From Kribbella catacumbae DSM 19601 (GTDB lineage Bacteria > Actinomycetota > Actinomycetes > Propionibacteriales > Kribbellaceae): DNA of 44,575 nucleotides. A program made the position numbers and the translations under genes. The notes under the pieces were generated by a model, which was not told the origin of the DNA, made no database searches, and worked only from the letters and a program-made list of their open reading frames with translations. Below are positions 8,462-16,172 of this stretch, piece after piece (position 1 is the first letter of the stretch; each line of letters starts with the position of its first letter). The DNA lies in the NCBI RefSeq assembly GCF_000372465.1, contig NZ_AQUZ01000066.1, positions 1 through 44,575 of the forward strand. Direction: 5' to 3'.

Positions 8462-8589
8462 CAGACAGCCCAGAACCCTAACTTCGCGGCATTGGGTCTA
8501 GACGCTGGTGTGCAGGAGTGTCCGGCTGCCACGCTGAGGGGTGCGGGGGCGGATGTGACACCGCACGCCGGAGATGAAGGGGAGCAGGC

Positions 8590-9012
8590 ATGAAGGGGTG
8601 GCTGTCGCGAGCGGTGGCCAACACGGCCCTGCGGGGTGAGGAACGCTGGAACCGGATCGCGCGCTGGAGCCGTTGGCTCCCCGCGAAACCTGCGGTCGAT
8701 GACGACAAGTTCCGCGGCGCCGATGACCCATATCACCGGCACTGGCGGGAGTTCCCCGACCCGTGGCGGCCGGTCGACCCGTCGGACCCGGCCGTGCGGA
8801 AACGGCTCCGCGACGCGATGGAGGAGCTGCCCCAGACGTGGAAGGGGGTCGTGGAGCGACGTGACGTGCAGGACCGCGAGCCGGCCGAGGTCTCGGCCGA
8901 GCTAGGGATCACGCCGGAGCAGCAGCGGGCGATCCTGAATCGGGCCCGCGCCTTCCTCCGCGAACGACTCGCGCAACTATTGGCCAGGGACACACCCCGT
9001 GAGCGGCGCTGA
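8590..9012 (+). CDS. ECF sigma-like protein with region 4 only
   Basis: 140 residues. The first residues 'MKGWLSRAVANTAL' correspond to the last helix of sigma region 2 ('L..WL.RI..N.A' in ECF factors). They are followed by a linker with 'DKFRGADDPYHRHW' as in many actinobacterial ECF proteins, and then region 4 (about 70-130) with 'RDVQDREPAEVSAELGIT' and 'ILNRARAFLRERL'. Core-binding and -10-recognising region 2 is absent, and the 128 bases upstream do not encode it in any frame. AGGGGAGCAGG precedes the ATG, so this looks like the native start. The gene overlaps the next one by 14 bases. It could be a degenerate sigma factor or a stand-alone region-4 regulator. Confidence 0.7.
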   Translation: MKGWLSRAVANTALRGEERWNRIARWSRWLPAKPAVDDDKFRGADDPYHRHWREFPDPWRPVDPSDPAVRKRLRDAMEELPQTWKGVVERRDVQDREPAEVSAELGITPEQQRAILNRARAFLRERLAQLLARDTPRERR

Positions 9013-10453
9013 AGTTATCGCGGCGACGCCCCGCACACTTGCCCGGCGGCTGCTGCCACTGGAGATCGCCGTCGGTTTGCAGGGGCTGATCCTGTGGGTC
9101 GCGGTCGAGAAGCTGTTCATGACCCAGATCGGGTTCGACGCCGCCTCGATCGGCGTGATGGCGGCCGCGTACGCCGCTGTCGTCCCGCTGCTGGAGGTGC
9201 CGTCCGGCATCCTCGCAGACCGCTGGAGCCGCAACTGGGTGATGGTGTGCGCCAGCCTCGCGCTCGCGGCCAGTTCGCTGCTCGGCGGGCTGAGCACCAG
9301 CGTGACCACCTATGTCCTGGCGGCGATGATCCTGGGTGTCTACTTCGCGATGAACTCAGGCACGGTCGACAGCGTCGTGTACGACGTTGTCATGGAGGAG
9401 ACCGGCTCGAGCGACCTGTACGAGACCTGGATCGGCCGGGTCCGGATGGTGGAGAGCAGCGCATTCGTGGTCAGTGCCCTGGTCGGCGGGGTGCTCGCCG
9501 AATGGACCTCCGCCAGGTTCACCTACTTCGCCTCCGTCCCGCTCATCGTGCTGGCAGTGCTGGCCTTTCTGCGGTTCGACGAGCCGCGCCTGCACCGCTC
9601 CACCGAGCCGGTCTCGCTGCGCAGCCACGTCGCCCTGACATTCCGGACGATGACCCGGCAACGGGACGTGGTCCGCGTCCTGCTGCTGGCTGCGCTGGTC
9701 GCGCTCGTGTCCCAACTGGTTTTCGAGTTCGGCCCAGTGTGGCTGGTCGTCCTCGCCGCTCCGGCGGTGCTCTACGGCCCGTACTGGGCTGGGCTCGTCT
9801 CGACGTTGGGCCTGGGTGGATACCTGGTCAGCAGGTTGCGTCTGGAGCGTCGCACCACCGTGGTTGTACTCGCTCTCCTGGGCCCGCTCGTAGCGGCGAC
9901 GCTCGCTCTGAGCCAGTCGCTGGCCGTCGTGGTAGTCGCTCAGATTGTCCTCGCGCTGGTCCTCGCGGTTGTCGGGATTCACGCGGGCCGCCTCCTGCAC
10001 GACTCGGTTCCCTCGACGATCAGGGCAGGCGTCGCGTCGGGGGTGGGGACGCTGTCGTGGGTACTGTTTGTGCCAGTCTCCCTGGCGTTCGGATGGTTGG
10101 CGCGCGAGCAGGGCGTCCACCGGTCAGGGTGGATCCTGACCGGAACGGCAATGATCGTGAGTCTCCTGCTCGTCGTTTCCGCCGTTCGGAGAGCGCCCGT
10201 GGCCGCCGAGGCGGTCGCCGCTACGGAGCGCGCGCCAGCGCCTGAGGACCTGGCCTGTCGGGAGCTGGTGGACCTGGTCACCGACTACTTCGACGGCGTC
10301 CTCGAGCCAGGCTGGAGGGCCGGGTTCGAGAAGCACCAGGACGACTGCGACGGCTGCACTGAGTACGTTGCCCAGCTCCGCATCACGCTCCAGGCACTCA
10401 AGGGACTGGACCGCGCCGAAGCTGCCCGGCCAGCCGACGATCCCCCTCACTGA
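8999..10453 (+). CDS. MFS permease fused to a C-terminal zinc-binding anti-sigma (ZAS) domain
   Basis: 484 residues. Residues 1-400 are a twelve-helix MFS permease with the loop 'LADRWSRNW' after TM2. Residues 418-484 are a zf-HC2/ZAS domain: 'LACRELVDLVTDYFDG', then His446-x3-Cys450-x2-Cys453 with an upstream Cys420, the usual Zn ligand set of ECF anti-sigma factors. No stop or frameshift separates the halves. A ~25-residue Ala/Pro/Glu-rich linker joins them. It starts at GTG 8999 inside the 3' end of the sigma-like gene (14-base overlap), so the two are translationally coupled. Inference: a membrane transporter whose cytoplasmic tail binds the sigma-like partner. Confidence 0.85.
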   Translation: MSGAEVIAATPRTLARRLLPLEIAVGLQGLILWVAVEKLFMTQIGFDAASIGVMAAAYAAVVPLLEVPSGILADRWSRNWVMVCASLALAASSLLGGLSTSVTTYVLAAMILGVYFAMNSGTVDSVVYDVVMEETGSSDLYETWIGRVRMVESSAFVVSALVGGVLAEWTSARFTYFASVPLIVLAVLAFLRFDEPRLHRSTEPVSLRSHVALTFRTMTRQRDVVRVLLLAALVALVSQLVFEFGPVWLVVLAAPAVLYGPYWAGLVSTLGLGGYLVSRLRLERRTTVVVLALLGPLVAATLALSQSLAVVVVAQIVLALVLAVVGIHAGRLLHDSVPSTIRAGVASGVGTLSWVLFVPVSLAFGWLAREQGVHRSGWILTGTAMIVSLLLVVSAVRRAPVAAEAVAATERAPAPEDLACRELVDLVTDYFDGVLEPGWRAGFEKHQDDCDGCTEYVAQLRITLQALKGLDRAEAARPADDPPH

Positions 10454-10635
10454 GTACCGGGATGAGGCGTGGTCGGAGGACGAGCACCGCCGTCTCCTGG
10501 CCTGCTCTCCTGGCCAACTGGCAAACCACTCCCGGTGCTACGGCGCCAGATTCCACGAGGCGCTGACCGGAAACCGCGCATGCCCGGACCGAACGACAAC
10601 GTCTGGTCGCCCGCATAGGTCTAAGGGTTCGGGGT
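10454..10635. other. Short intergenic stretch
   Basis: Nothing recognisable between the MFS-ZAS gene and the small hypothetical gene: no ribosome binding site with a supported frame and no hairpin of note. Confidence 0.4.
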
Positions 10636-10851
10636 ATGCCCAGATTCGCCGCGTTCGATACCGCGCGCTTGCGCGGGGCCAGCACGCCCGGTCGGCTGCC
10701 GTGGTCGGCGCGTGCGGTGACGCTGCTGCGGGTGGACACCACGGGGGTGGTCGATCAAGCCAAGACCCCAGCGGAGAAACGGCTCCTGCTGGTCTCGGCG
10801 ACCAGCAAGGATCTCGTGCTGGTCGCGTGGCCGGGTCAGTGGAGCCAATAA
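10636..10851 (+). CDS. Small hypothetical protein, possibly frameshifted
   Basis: 71 residues, basic, no family recognised. The composition (strands 'AVTLLRVD', 'RLLLVSATSKDLVLVAWP') looks like a small beta-rich protein rather than noise. The frame stops at 10849-10851, but a +1 shift there stays open to TGA 10951 and reads 'KFLRTPADLVNRCFRAGSYG', which contains the right copy of the 51-bp repeat. So either the protein ends as given, or a longer ~105-residue protein was broken by a one-base change. No clear ribosome binding site was seen, only a weak 'GGGTTCGGGG' before the ATG. Confidence 0.45.
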   Translation: MPRFAAFDTARLRGASTPGRLPWSARAVTLLRVDTTGVVDQAKTPAEKRLLLVSATSKDLVLVAWPGQWSQ

Positions 10852-10864
10852 GTTCCTCCGTACG

Positions 10865-10915
10865 CCGGCCGACCTGGTTAATCGTTGTTTTCGCGCTGGA
10901 AGCTACGGGGAGGCC
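10865..10915 (+). repeat. 51-bp inverted repeat, right copy
   Basis: Opposite-orientation partner of 8041-8091, with four mismatches in 51 bp. It lies 86 bp before csoR. Removing the interval between the copies would place csoR about 300 bp after the MFS gene that carries a CsoR-type operator. Confidence 0.7.
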
Positions 10916-11000
10916 CACTACGAAGGGGCGAACATGTCGCCGGGATGGTGACTCGCCGGTTGGGTATCGTGCGGTCAGTCGGCAAGAGAGGTGAGTGGGG

Positions 11001-11297
11001 ATGGCGGAAAAGGTGCGGCACGGGTACATCGGGGACAAGGACGCGTACCTGAGGCGGCTGCGCCGGATCGAGGGGCAGGCGCGCGGCCTGCAGCGGATGG
11101 TCGACGAGGAGAAGTACTGCATCGACATCCTTACCCAGATCACGGCGATGACCAGGGCGCTCGAGTCGGTCGCCCTCGGCCTGCTCGATGACCACCTAGC
11201 GCACTGTGTCGTCGATGCCGCGGCCGCCGGGGGAGCGGAAGCCGGCCTCAAGCTCAAGGAAGCCTCCGACGCGATCGCCCGCCTCGTTCGTTCCTGA
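11001..11297 (+). CDS. csoR: CsoR/RcnR-family metal-sensing repressor
   Basis: 98 residues, all-helical DUF156 family. The ligands are Cys40, His65 and Cys69 ('KYCIDILTQI' and 'DDHLAHCVVDA'). Their spacing (25 and 4) is identical to the Cu(I) site of M. tuberculosis CsoR (C36/H61/C65). The N-terminal 'GYIGDKDAYLRRLRRIEGQ' is the conserved DNA-facing helix. ATG 11001 has GAGAGG ten bases upstream; an alternative GTG lies two codons earlier. The half-site GGGTATCGTG in its promoter also occurs in the palindrome before the MFS gene at 6506. That makes this exporter the likeliest target. Ligands fit Cu(I), but other metals are possible. Confidence 0.92.
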   Translation: MAEKVRHGYIGDKDAYLRRLRRIEGQARGLQRMVDEEKYCIDILTQITAMTRALESVALGLLDDHLAHCVVDAAAAGGAEAGLKLKEASDAIARLVRS

Positions 11298-11345
11298 CTC
11301 ATCGGTCGAGGGCGCCGTACTGACCCCGGCGGTGTTGCCCTGGGC

Positions 11346-11570
11346 ATGATTCTGGGTGGAGTGTCGACGGGGGTCGTTGTCGTGGCCCTGGGCGTCCTTG
11401 CCGCTGCCGGAGCCGTCACCGCGGCTGTTTCGTTGATCTGTTCGCCGCGGTGGCGCCGCCGGCTAAGCGGGGTGGAACCCAACGTGGTGGCGAGCCGCCG
11501 AACTGTGGGACGTGCGGTGCGCCTGGTTCTCAGTTCACCGGTGTCAGGTGGAGTCCGGCGAGGAGGTTGA
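11346..11570 (+). CDS. Possible small single-pass membrane protein
   Basis: 74 residues: an N-terminal hydrophobic helix (about residues 7-31) followed by a basic stretch. No ribosome binding site is convincing, and its 3' end overlaps the stop region of the opposite-strand AhpD-like gene by 41 bases. It may be a chance frame. Confidence 0.2.
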   Translation: MILGGVSTGVVVVALGVLAAAGAVTAAVSLICSPRWRRRLSGVEPNVVASRRTVGRAVRLVLSSPVSGGVRRGG

Positions 11571-12054
11571 AGGATCCGGTCAGCTGGTTGAGGACGACGA
11601 TGCCGACGACCTCGGCGAGGATGCGGTCACTCCATCCGGCGGCCTTCGCGGCTTCGATGGTGTCGTCGGTGATGGCGGAGGGCTCGGTCAGGACCTGGAC
11701 CGCCAATGCGAGCAGCGGGGTCTCGCGATCATCGGTGGAGATGGCCTGGCGGGCCAGCGTGATGTCGGTCTCGGTGAGGCCGACGGACCGTCCGGCGTCG
11801 GCGTGGGCCTGCTGGCATACGTCGCAGCCGATCCATTCCTGCAGTGCGATCGAGATCTTCTCGCTGAGTGGCCTGGGGAGTTTCGTCCGCTTCATCGCGC
11901 GGGAGAAGTCCAGATAGCCTTGGAGGAGTGCGGGGGAGTGGGCCATGGTGGCGACCATGTTCCCCACGCTTCCCCTGCGCTCGATGATGTCGCTGAGCAG
12001 CTCGGCGGACTTGCCGGGTGCTTCGGCTGGTGTCAGTGGCTCGATGCGTGGCAT
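11530..12054 (-). CDS. Carboxymuconolactone decarboxylase / AhpD-like protein
   Basis: 174 residues, all-helical. Cys77-x2-Cys80 with His84 ('GCDVCQQAH') is the peroxidase-type dithiol of the AhpD fold. This suggests alkylhydroperoxidase-like reduction rather than lactone decarboxylation. The start was placed at ATG 12054 because GAAGGA precedes it by seven bases, and because the upstream extension of the frame is Arg-rich and non-protein-like. Neighbours are gene remnants, so no operon context helps. Reductant and substrate are unknown. Confidence 0.88.
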   Translation of the reverse strand: MPRIEPLTPAEAPGKSAELLSDIIERRGSVGNMVATMAHSPALLQGYLDFSRAMKRTKLPRPLSEKISIALQEWIGCDVCQQAHADAGRSVGLTETDITLARQAISTDDRETPLLALAVQVLTEPSAITDDTIEAAKAAGWSDRILAEVVGIVVLNQLTGSFNLLAGLHLTPVN

Positions 12055-12083
12055 GTCGTCCTTCTTCCTGGTTGCCCGGGGCA

Positions 12084-12227
12084 ATGCACGCGGGGGAGTT
12101 GCTGACCCGCCGCGCTGCCACAACTCGCGATCTGCGAGAACTCCAGCGAATCTCCGACGCCGGCTACGACGAGGCCGAGGATGTCCTGAACCGGCTGCTC
12201 GCCGCCCCACCGGCGAAGACGAGCTGA
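12084..12227 (+). pseudogene. Short gene fragment of unknown origin
   Basis: 47 codons ending TGA at 12227. The sequence 'RRAATTRDLRELQRISDAGY' has the amphipathic look of a real C-terminal helix pair, but there is no ribosome binding site and no family was recognised. It converges on the kup remnant eight bases away, in an area of decayed genes. Confidence 0.25.
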
Positions 12228-12235
12228 CCCGCCGA

Positions 12236-12505
12236 TCAGACGTCGATGCGCGAGCCCATGATGACCACGCGGTCGCGGGGTAGCCCGAAGTACTCGGCGG
12301 CGTCGGCGGTGATGCTCGAGGTGGCGACGAAGAGGCGCTTGCGCCAGCGTGTCATCCCGGGGGCATCACCGAGCCCGAGCTCGATCGTGGACAGGAAGTA
12401 GGACGTGTCGTCAAGATCGATGGAAAGCTCGGGACTGCTCTCGGCGGCGAGCCGCAGGACCGTTGGTACGTCGGGAGCCTGCATGTACCCGAAACAGCGG
12501 CACAA
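12236..12505 (-). pseudogene. kup: Kup potassium transporter, C-terminal remnant
   Basis: The last ~85 residues read 'FGYMQAPDVPTVLRLAA', then 'LDDTSYFLS', 'RWRKRLFVATSS' and 'ADAAEYFGLPRDRVVIMGS'. Together these are the typical cytoplasmic end of KUP-family K+ uptake permeases ('MARWRKRLF...YF.LP..R...G...E'). The twelve membrane helices that should precede it (~500 residues) are missing, and upstream the frame turns into Arg/Ser-rich nonsense. So this is the 3' stub of a deleted gene. Confidence 0.75.
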
Positions 12506-12613
12506 AGCCCGCGATCGCCGTCGTGCGAGTGAATCCCGGCTACTCGCCGAGCCCGGGGCACCCCGGCACGGCAACGGTCCTCGGACTCCTGTGCTCATGA
12601 CCTGACGACAGCT

Positions 12614-12647
12614 GGGGACCGCACTGCACTCACGCCGTGCGGTCCCC
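12614..12647. terminator. Strong inverted repeat, terminator-like
   Basis: Perfect 11-bp arms GGGGACCGCAC / GTGCGGTCCCC with a 12-base loop, between the kup remnant and the gntR gene. No T-run. Being symmetric, it could serve either strand. Confidence 0.55.
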
Positions 12648-12762
12648 AACCGAGAAGCCGCTTACCGTAAGTGGGTGGTGCTCAGGGGCTTGCGCGCCCG
12701 AGGCGGATATCGAACGCTGACATGATCTGTGGCATACGGACTCGAAGCTCGACGCGTTCTGG

Positions 12763-13455
12763 TCAGTCCTGGTCGTAGGCGGCGAGGAGGCGGGTTCGGG
12801 AGTTTTCGAGGTGGATTCGCATGGCTTGTTCGGCGCCGGTCTGGTCGTGGTCGCGGATCATGTCGCTGACGGCCTGGTGCTCGCCGGCAGTGACTTCGGC
12901 GATGCCGTGACGGAAGTAGAGCCGGTACGAGTGGACGTGCGCGCGCAACCGGTCCAGGGTCTCGGCGATGAGCGGGTTGCCGCTGGCGTTCGCGATCGTG
13001 CCGTGCAGTTTCGCGTCCTCCTCGGCGAACTCGCGGTACGCCTGGTAGCTGTCACCGTGAACGGCAGGCGCCATCGCCCGTACGGCGTCGTCGATGTCCT
13101 GGCGGTCGCGCTCCGTCGCGTTGGCTGCGGCGCGGGCGGCGGCCGTGGGTTCGAGCAGGAGCCGGAGGTCGTAGAGGTCGAGGAGCGCGTCGCGGCCGAG
13201 CAGCGGTGCGACGAGGTAGCCCGCGTTGGGCCGCCGAACCACCAGGCCCTCGGCCTCGCACCGGAAGAGCGCTTCGCGGACCGGAGTCTGTGAGACCTCC
13301 AGTTCGCGGGCCAGGCCGTCGATCGACAGCCTGGTGCCGGGCTCCAGGGCGTTGTCCATGAGTAGGCGTTTGAGTGATTCGTACACGCTCTCGCGCAGCA
13401 TCAACCGGGGTGCGGGCCGCAACCTCGGCGCCTGATCTTGATCTCGTTCGCGCAC
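12763..13455 (-). CDS. GntR-family regulator, FadR subfamily (FCD domain)
   Basis: 230 residues. The winged helix covers about residues 18-80 ('LARELEVSQTPVREALFRCE'). The FCD ligand domain follows, with the usual acidic/His residues: 'DLYDLRLLLEP', 'DAKLHGTIANASGN', 'VTAGEHQAV'. GTG 13455 was chosen because GGAGGAG sits about five bases upstream; the longer frame has no such site. It is divergent from the GH29 fucosidase gene, 107 bp apart, so it probably controls that gene and itself in response to a sugar acid or fucose derivative. The effector is not visible from sequence. Confidence 0.9.
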   Translation of the reverse strand: MRERDQDQAPRLRPAPRLMLRESVYESLKRLLMDNALEPGTRLSIDGLARELEVSQTPVREALFRCEAEGLVVRRPNAGYLVAPLLGRDALLDLYDLRLLLEPTAAARAAANATERDRQDIDDAVRAMAPAVHGDSYQAYREFAEEDAKLHGTIANASGNPLIAETLDRLRAHVHSYRLYFRHGIAEVTAGEHQAVSDMIRDHDQTGAEQAMRIHLENSRTRLLAAYDQD

Positions 13456-13510
13456 GGTCTCCTCCTGCCCCGGCCATTGACACCGGCCTGCGCAGCTTCT
13501 AATTTCCAAT

Positions 13511-13522
13511 ATCGTATCCGAT
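13511..13522. promoter_or_regulatory. Candidate GntR operator
   Basis: ATCG-N4-CGAT in an AT-richer patch midway between the divergent gntR and fucosidase starts. Position and symmetry suggest the GntR site, but the match to known FadR-type operators is loose. Confidence 0.3.
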
Positions 13523-13562
13523 TTTCGGGTGACTCGCCGTCAGCGACTGAAAGGCCACTCCG

Positions 13563-15458
13563 ATGCCGAAACCTGATTCTCCCGCCGAGGGCTTACGGCG
13601 CCGTTCGATCATTCTGGGCGCGCCCGCGATCGGTGTCGCCGCCACTTTGCTCGGCTCGACTGCCACTCAGGCCCACGCCGCGCCGGTCGCGAGCGGGTCC
13701 GCCGCGACCGGGCAGCGGGTGGATGCGCAGGAGGCTCTGGCACGACTGCGTTTTGGCTTGTTCGTGCACTTCGGGCCGGCCAGCCTGACCGGTCGGGAGA
13801 CCGGCTGGGGTCGGCAGGCGTATCGGGCCGGCAAGCCGAACGAGACCGCGCCGTACAACGATCCGACCAAATTGTTCGATCCGGTGTACGACGTGGCGTA
13901 CAAGTCGTTCCTGCCGGCGAAGGGGTGGGCCGAGGACCTGGCCGATGTCGCCGTGTCTGCCGGGATGAAGTACCTGGTCCTGACCAGCAAGCACCATGAC
14001 GGATTCCCGATGTTCCGGGCCAGGAACATCGCGGACTCGTTCTATCCGGACCTCGCGACTACTCCACTGGGGAAGTCCAAGCGTGATCTGGTCGACGAGG
14101 TCGCGATCGCCTGCCGCTCCCGCGGGATCGAGTTCGGGCTCTACTACTCCGGTTGGGACTGGACGAATCCTCTGGTCGTCGCCGGCAAGCACGCTAGCTA
14201 CTACGACTACATGATGAGCCATCTGAAGCAGCTGATGAGCGACTACGGCGACATCTCCTTCCTCTGGTACGACGGGATCGCGCCCACCGACCTGAGTGTG
14301 TACCGGCCGCCGACGCTCCACTCGGTACCACGCAACCTCCAGCCCGGGCTGCTGGTCAACAATCGCGGCTACGCGCTCAACTGGGCGGATCCGCAACCGA
14401 CGCTGGCCGGTGACTACTCGACCCCTGAGCAGCGGGTCGGGTCGTTCGACGTGGCGAGGGCCTGGGAGTCGTGCATCACCATCGGGGACCAGTGGTCCTG
14501 GCGGCCGAACGAGTCGGTGAAGTCTCTGGAGACGATCGTCAAGACGGTGATCTCGACGGCGACCGGCGACGGGAACCTCCTGTTCAACGTGGGGCCCAAG
14601 CCCTCGGGCGAAGTGGACAAGCCGCAGCGCGAGCGGCTGGCCGAGGTCGGTCAGTGGATGAAGTCTTACGGTGCGGCGATCTACGGCACGCGCGGTGGAC
14701 CGATCCGGCCGAGCGGTCTCGCGGCGACCACTTTCAAGGACGCCACGATGAACGTGTTCTTGTTCAAGCGGCCGGCCAGGGACAAGAATCTCCTGACGGT
14801 GCCGAATCTGAACAACCCGGTGGTCTGGGTGAAGACACCCAAGGGCCAAGCTGTTCCGTTCACGGTCAGGAGCGACGGCCAGGTCGACCTCAACCTGACC
14901 GGACTCGACATCGCCGCCGGACCGGTGGAACTGGTCCACGTCAAGTACCGCGACCCGCTGTCGCACGAGTACCTGGGCGCCGAGTTGATCGCCGATCCTG
15001 TGCGTCCGGGCAACCTGGCCCTGAACAAGCCGGCCACCCAGATCTCCACCGACTACGACGGCGACGCCGCCCGAGCCGTCGATGGCAACACCGACGGCAC
15101 CTACTTCAACAACTCCGTCACCCACACCACCGTCGACGCCAAGGAAGCCTGGTGGCAGGTCGATCTCGGTGCTTCGGCCCCGATCGGCGACGTCGAGGTC
15201 TACAACCGAACCGATGGCGGTTTCGGGTCCCGCCTCAGCGACTTCTGGGTGATGATCTCCGACAACCCCATCACCGCCCAGGACCTGGCCACCGCCCGCA
15301 CCGGCCCCGGAGTCAGCGCCAAACGCCAGGCCGGTACCGCCGGTACTCCCACTACCCTCAACTTCGGCGGCGCCTCCGGCCGGTACGTCCGCGTCCAACT
15401 CGAGAACCAGAGCGGGCCCTTGTCCCTCGCCGAGGTCAGCGTCTACAAGCAGGCCTGA
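13563..15458 (+). CDS. Secreted alpha-L-fucosidase (GH29) with C-terminal F5/8 type C (CBM32-like) domain
   Basis: 631 residues. A Tat-type leader begins with RRRS at residues 12-15, then a hydrophobic stretch and 'THAA'-like Ala-rich cleavage region near residue 40, so the enzyme is exported folded. The catalytic domain (about 55-400) shows 'RFGLFVHFGPASL', 'LTSKHHDGF', 'GLYYSGWDW' and the nucleophile Asp in 'FLWYDGIAP', a GH29 pattern. After a beta-rich segment, residues ~490-630 form a discoidin-like carbohydrate-binding domain ('NLALNKPATQ', 'AVDGNTDG', 'WWQVDLG'). It removes alpha-fucosyl groups outside the cell. The divergent gntR gene is its probable regulator. Confidence 0.93.
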   Translation: MPKPDSPAEGLRRRSIILGAPAIGVAATLLGSTATQAHAAPVASGSAATGQRVDAQEALARLRFGLFVHFGPASLTGRETGWGRQAYRAGKPNETAPYNDPTKLFDPVYDVAYKSFLPAKGWAEDLADVAVSAGMKYLVLTSKHHDGFPMFRARNIADSFYPDLATTPLGKSKRDLVDEVAIACRSRGIEFGLYYSGWDWTNPLVVAGKHASYYDYMMSHLKQLMSDYGDISFLWYDGIAPTDLSVYRPPTLHSVPRNLQPGLLVNNRGYALNWADPQPTLAGDYSTPEQRVGSFDVARAWESCITIGDQWSWRPNESVKSLETIVKTVISTATGDGNLLFNVGPKPSGEVDKPQRERLAEVGQWMKSYGAAIYGTRGGPIRPSGLAATTFKDATMNVFLFKRPARDKNLLTVPNLNNPVVWVKTPKGQAVPFTVRSDGQVDLNLTGLDIAAGPVELVHVKYRDPLSHEYLGAELIADPVRPGNLALNKPATQISTDYDGDAARAVDGNTDGTYFNNSVTHTTVDAKEAWWQVDLGASAPIGDVEVYNRTDGGFGSRLSDFWVMISDNPITAQDLATARTGPGVSAKRQAGTAGTPTTLNFGGASGRYVRVQLENQSGPLSLAEVSVYKQA

Positions 15459-15562
15459 CGAGCTGGACACTGCTGGCGAGAGTCAGTTCTGCGCCGCGTC
15501 GCAGGTGAGGAGGTCGTTCTGTAGGCGGTCCTGCCGCCGTCGCGGCTCGCTATGGATGGCCG

Positions 15563-15585
15563 CCGTTGCTGTAAGCAAGCAACGG
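15563..15585. terminator. Hairpin between fucosidase and membrane-protein genes
   Basis: Arms CCGTTGCT / AGCAACGG with a seven-base loop, located between two convergent genes and 12 bases from the stop of the minus-strand one. Probably a bidirectional terminator. Confidence 0.5.
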
Positions 15586-15596
15586 TGGGTTGGGGT

Positions 15597-16121
15597 TTAG
15601 CGGGCTTGGCGGCGGCGGGTCACGTCGATGATGATCAGCGTGATGCTGAGCAGACTGGCCAGGGCGAATATTCCGACGGCGCGTGCGATCACGGGGAACA
15701 TCTTGTCGACGGCGGCGCGATCGCCTACGTAGTACGGGATGGTTTTGTCGGCGTTGGTGCAGGTGACTGTGACGGTCTGGGGTGGGACGGCGGACTTGGA
15801 GTGGGCGATGACGTAGTAGCTCGGGCCGCTCACGGAGTAGTTCTCGCGTTTTAGCGGGGCCTTCAGGGGGATGTCGGCGCCGGTGGCGTCCTTGGCCTGG
15901 CAACTCGGTGTCTGGCCGAGCGCGGTTGTCGAGATGGTCAGGCCGTCATGGTTCAGCCGGATCACGCCGTCTCCGAGCGGCACCGGTTCGTGCGGCATCA
16001 CCGTCGCCAATCGCGACATGAAGATTCCGCTCACAACAAGGCCCACTGCGAAACAGGCGATGGCGATCCACAGCAGGGGCCGGCGATTCACGGCCGGCTG
16101 GACGCCGGGGTGCAAAGTCAT
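15597..16121 (-). CDS. Membrane protein of unknown function, two TM helices
   Basis: 174 residues. TM1 lies at about 16-36 ('LLWIAIACFAVGLVVSGIF') and TM2 near the C-terminus ('ALASLLSITLIII'), ending in an Arg-rich cytoplasmic tail. Between them is a ~100-residue extracytoplasmic domain with two Cys residues ('PSCQAKD', 'VTCTNAD') that could form a disulfide. This layout is common in actinobacterial surface proteins of unknown role. No family was recognised. It is a single gene between terminator hairpin and the NOS gene (same strand, 51 bases downstream of the NOS stop), so co-transcription with the NO operon is possible. Confidence 0.75.
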   Translation of the reverse strand: MTLHPGVQPAVNRRPLLWIAIACFAVGLVVSGIFMSRLATVMPHEPVPLGDGVIRLNHDGLTISTTALGQTPSCQAKDATGADIPLKAPLKRENYSVSGPSYYVIAHSKSAVPPQTVTVTCTNADKTIPYYVGDRAAVDKMFPVIARAVGIFALASLLSITLIIIDVTRRRQAR

Positions 16122-16172
16122 AGCCCGAAGACTAGTGCTCTCGCTAAGAGTCGTTGGGGGCGTCTCGGTGGG

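Noticed and set aside
13593..15470. 625-codon open frame opposite the fucosidase gene
   Set aside because: The plus strand has a clear Tat leader, GH29 motifs and a carbohydrate-binding domain. The minus frame is low-complexity and lacks a ribosome binding site.
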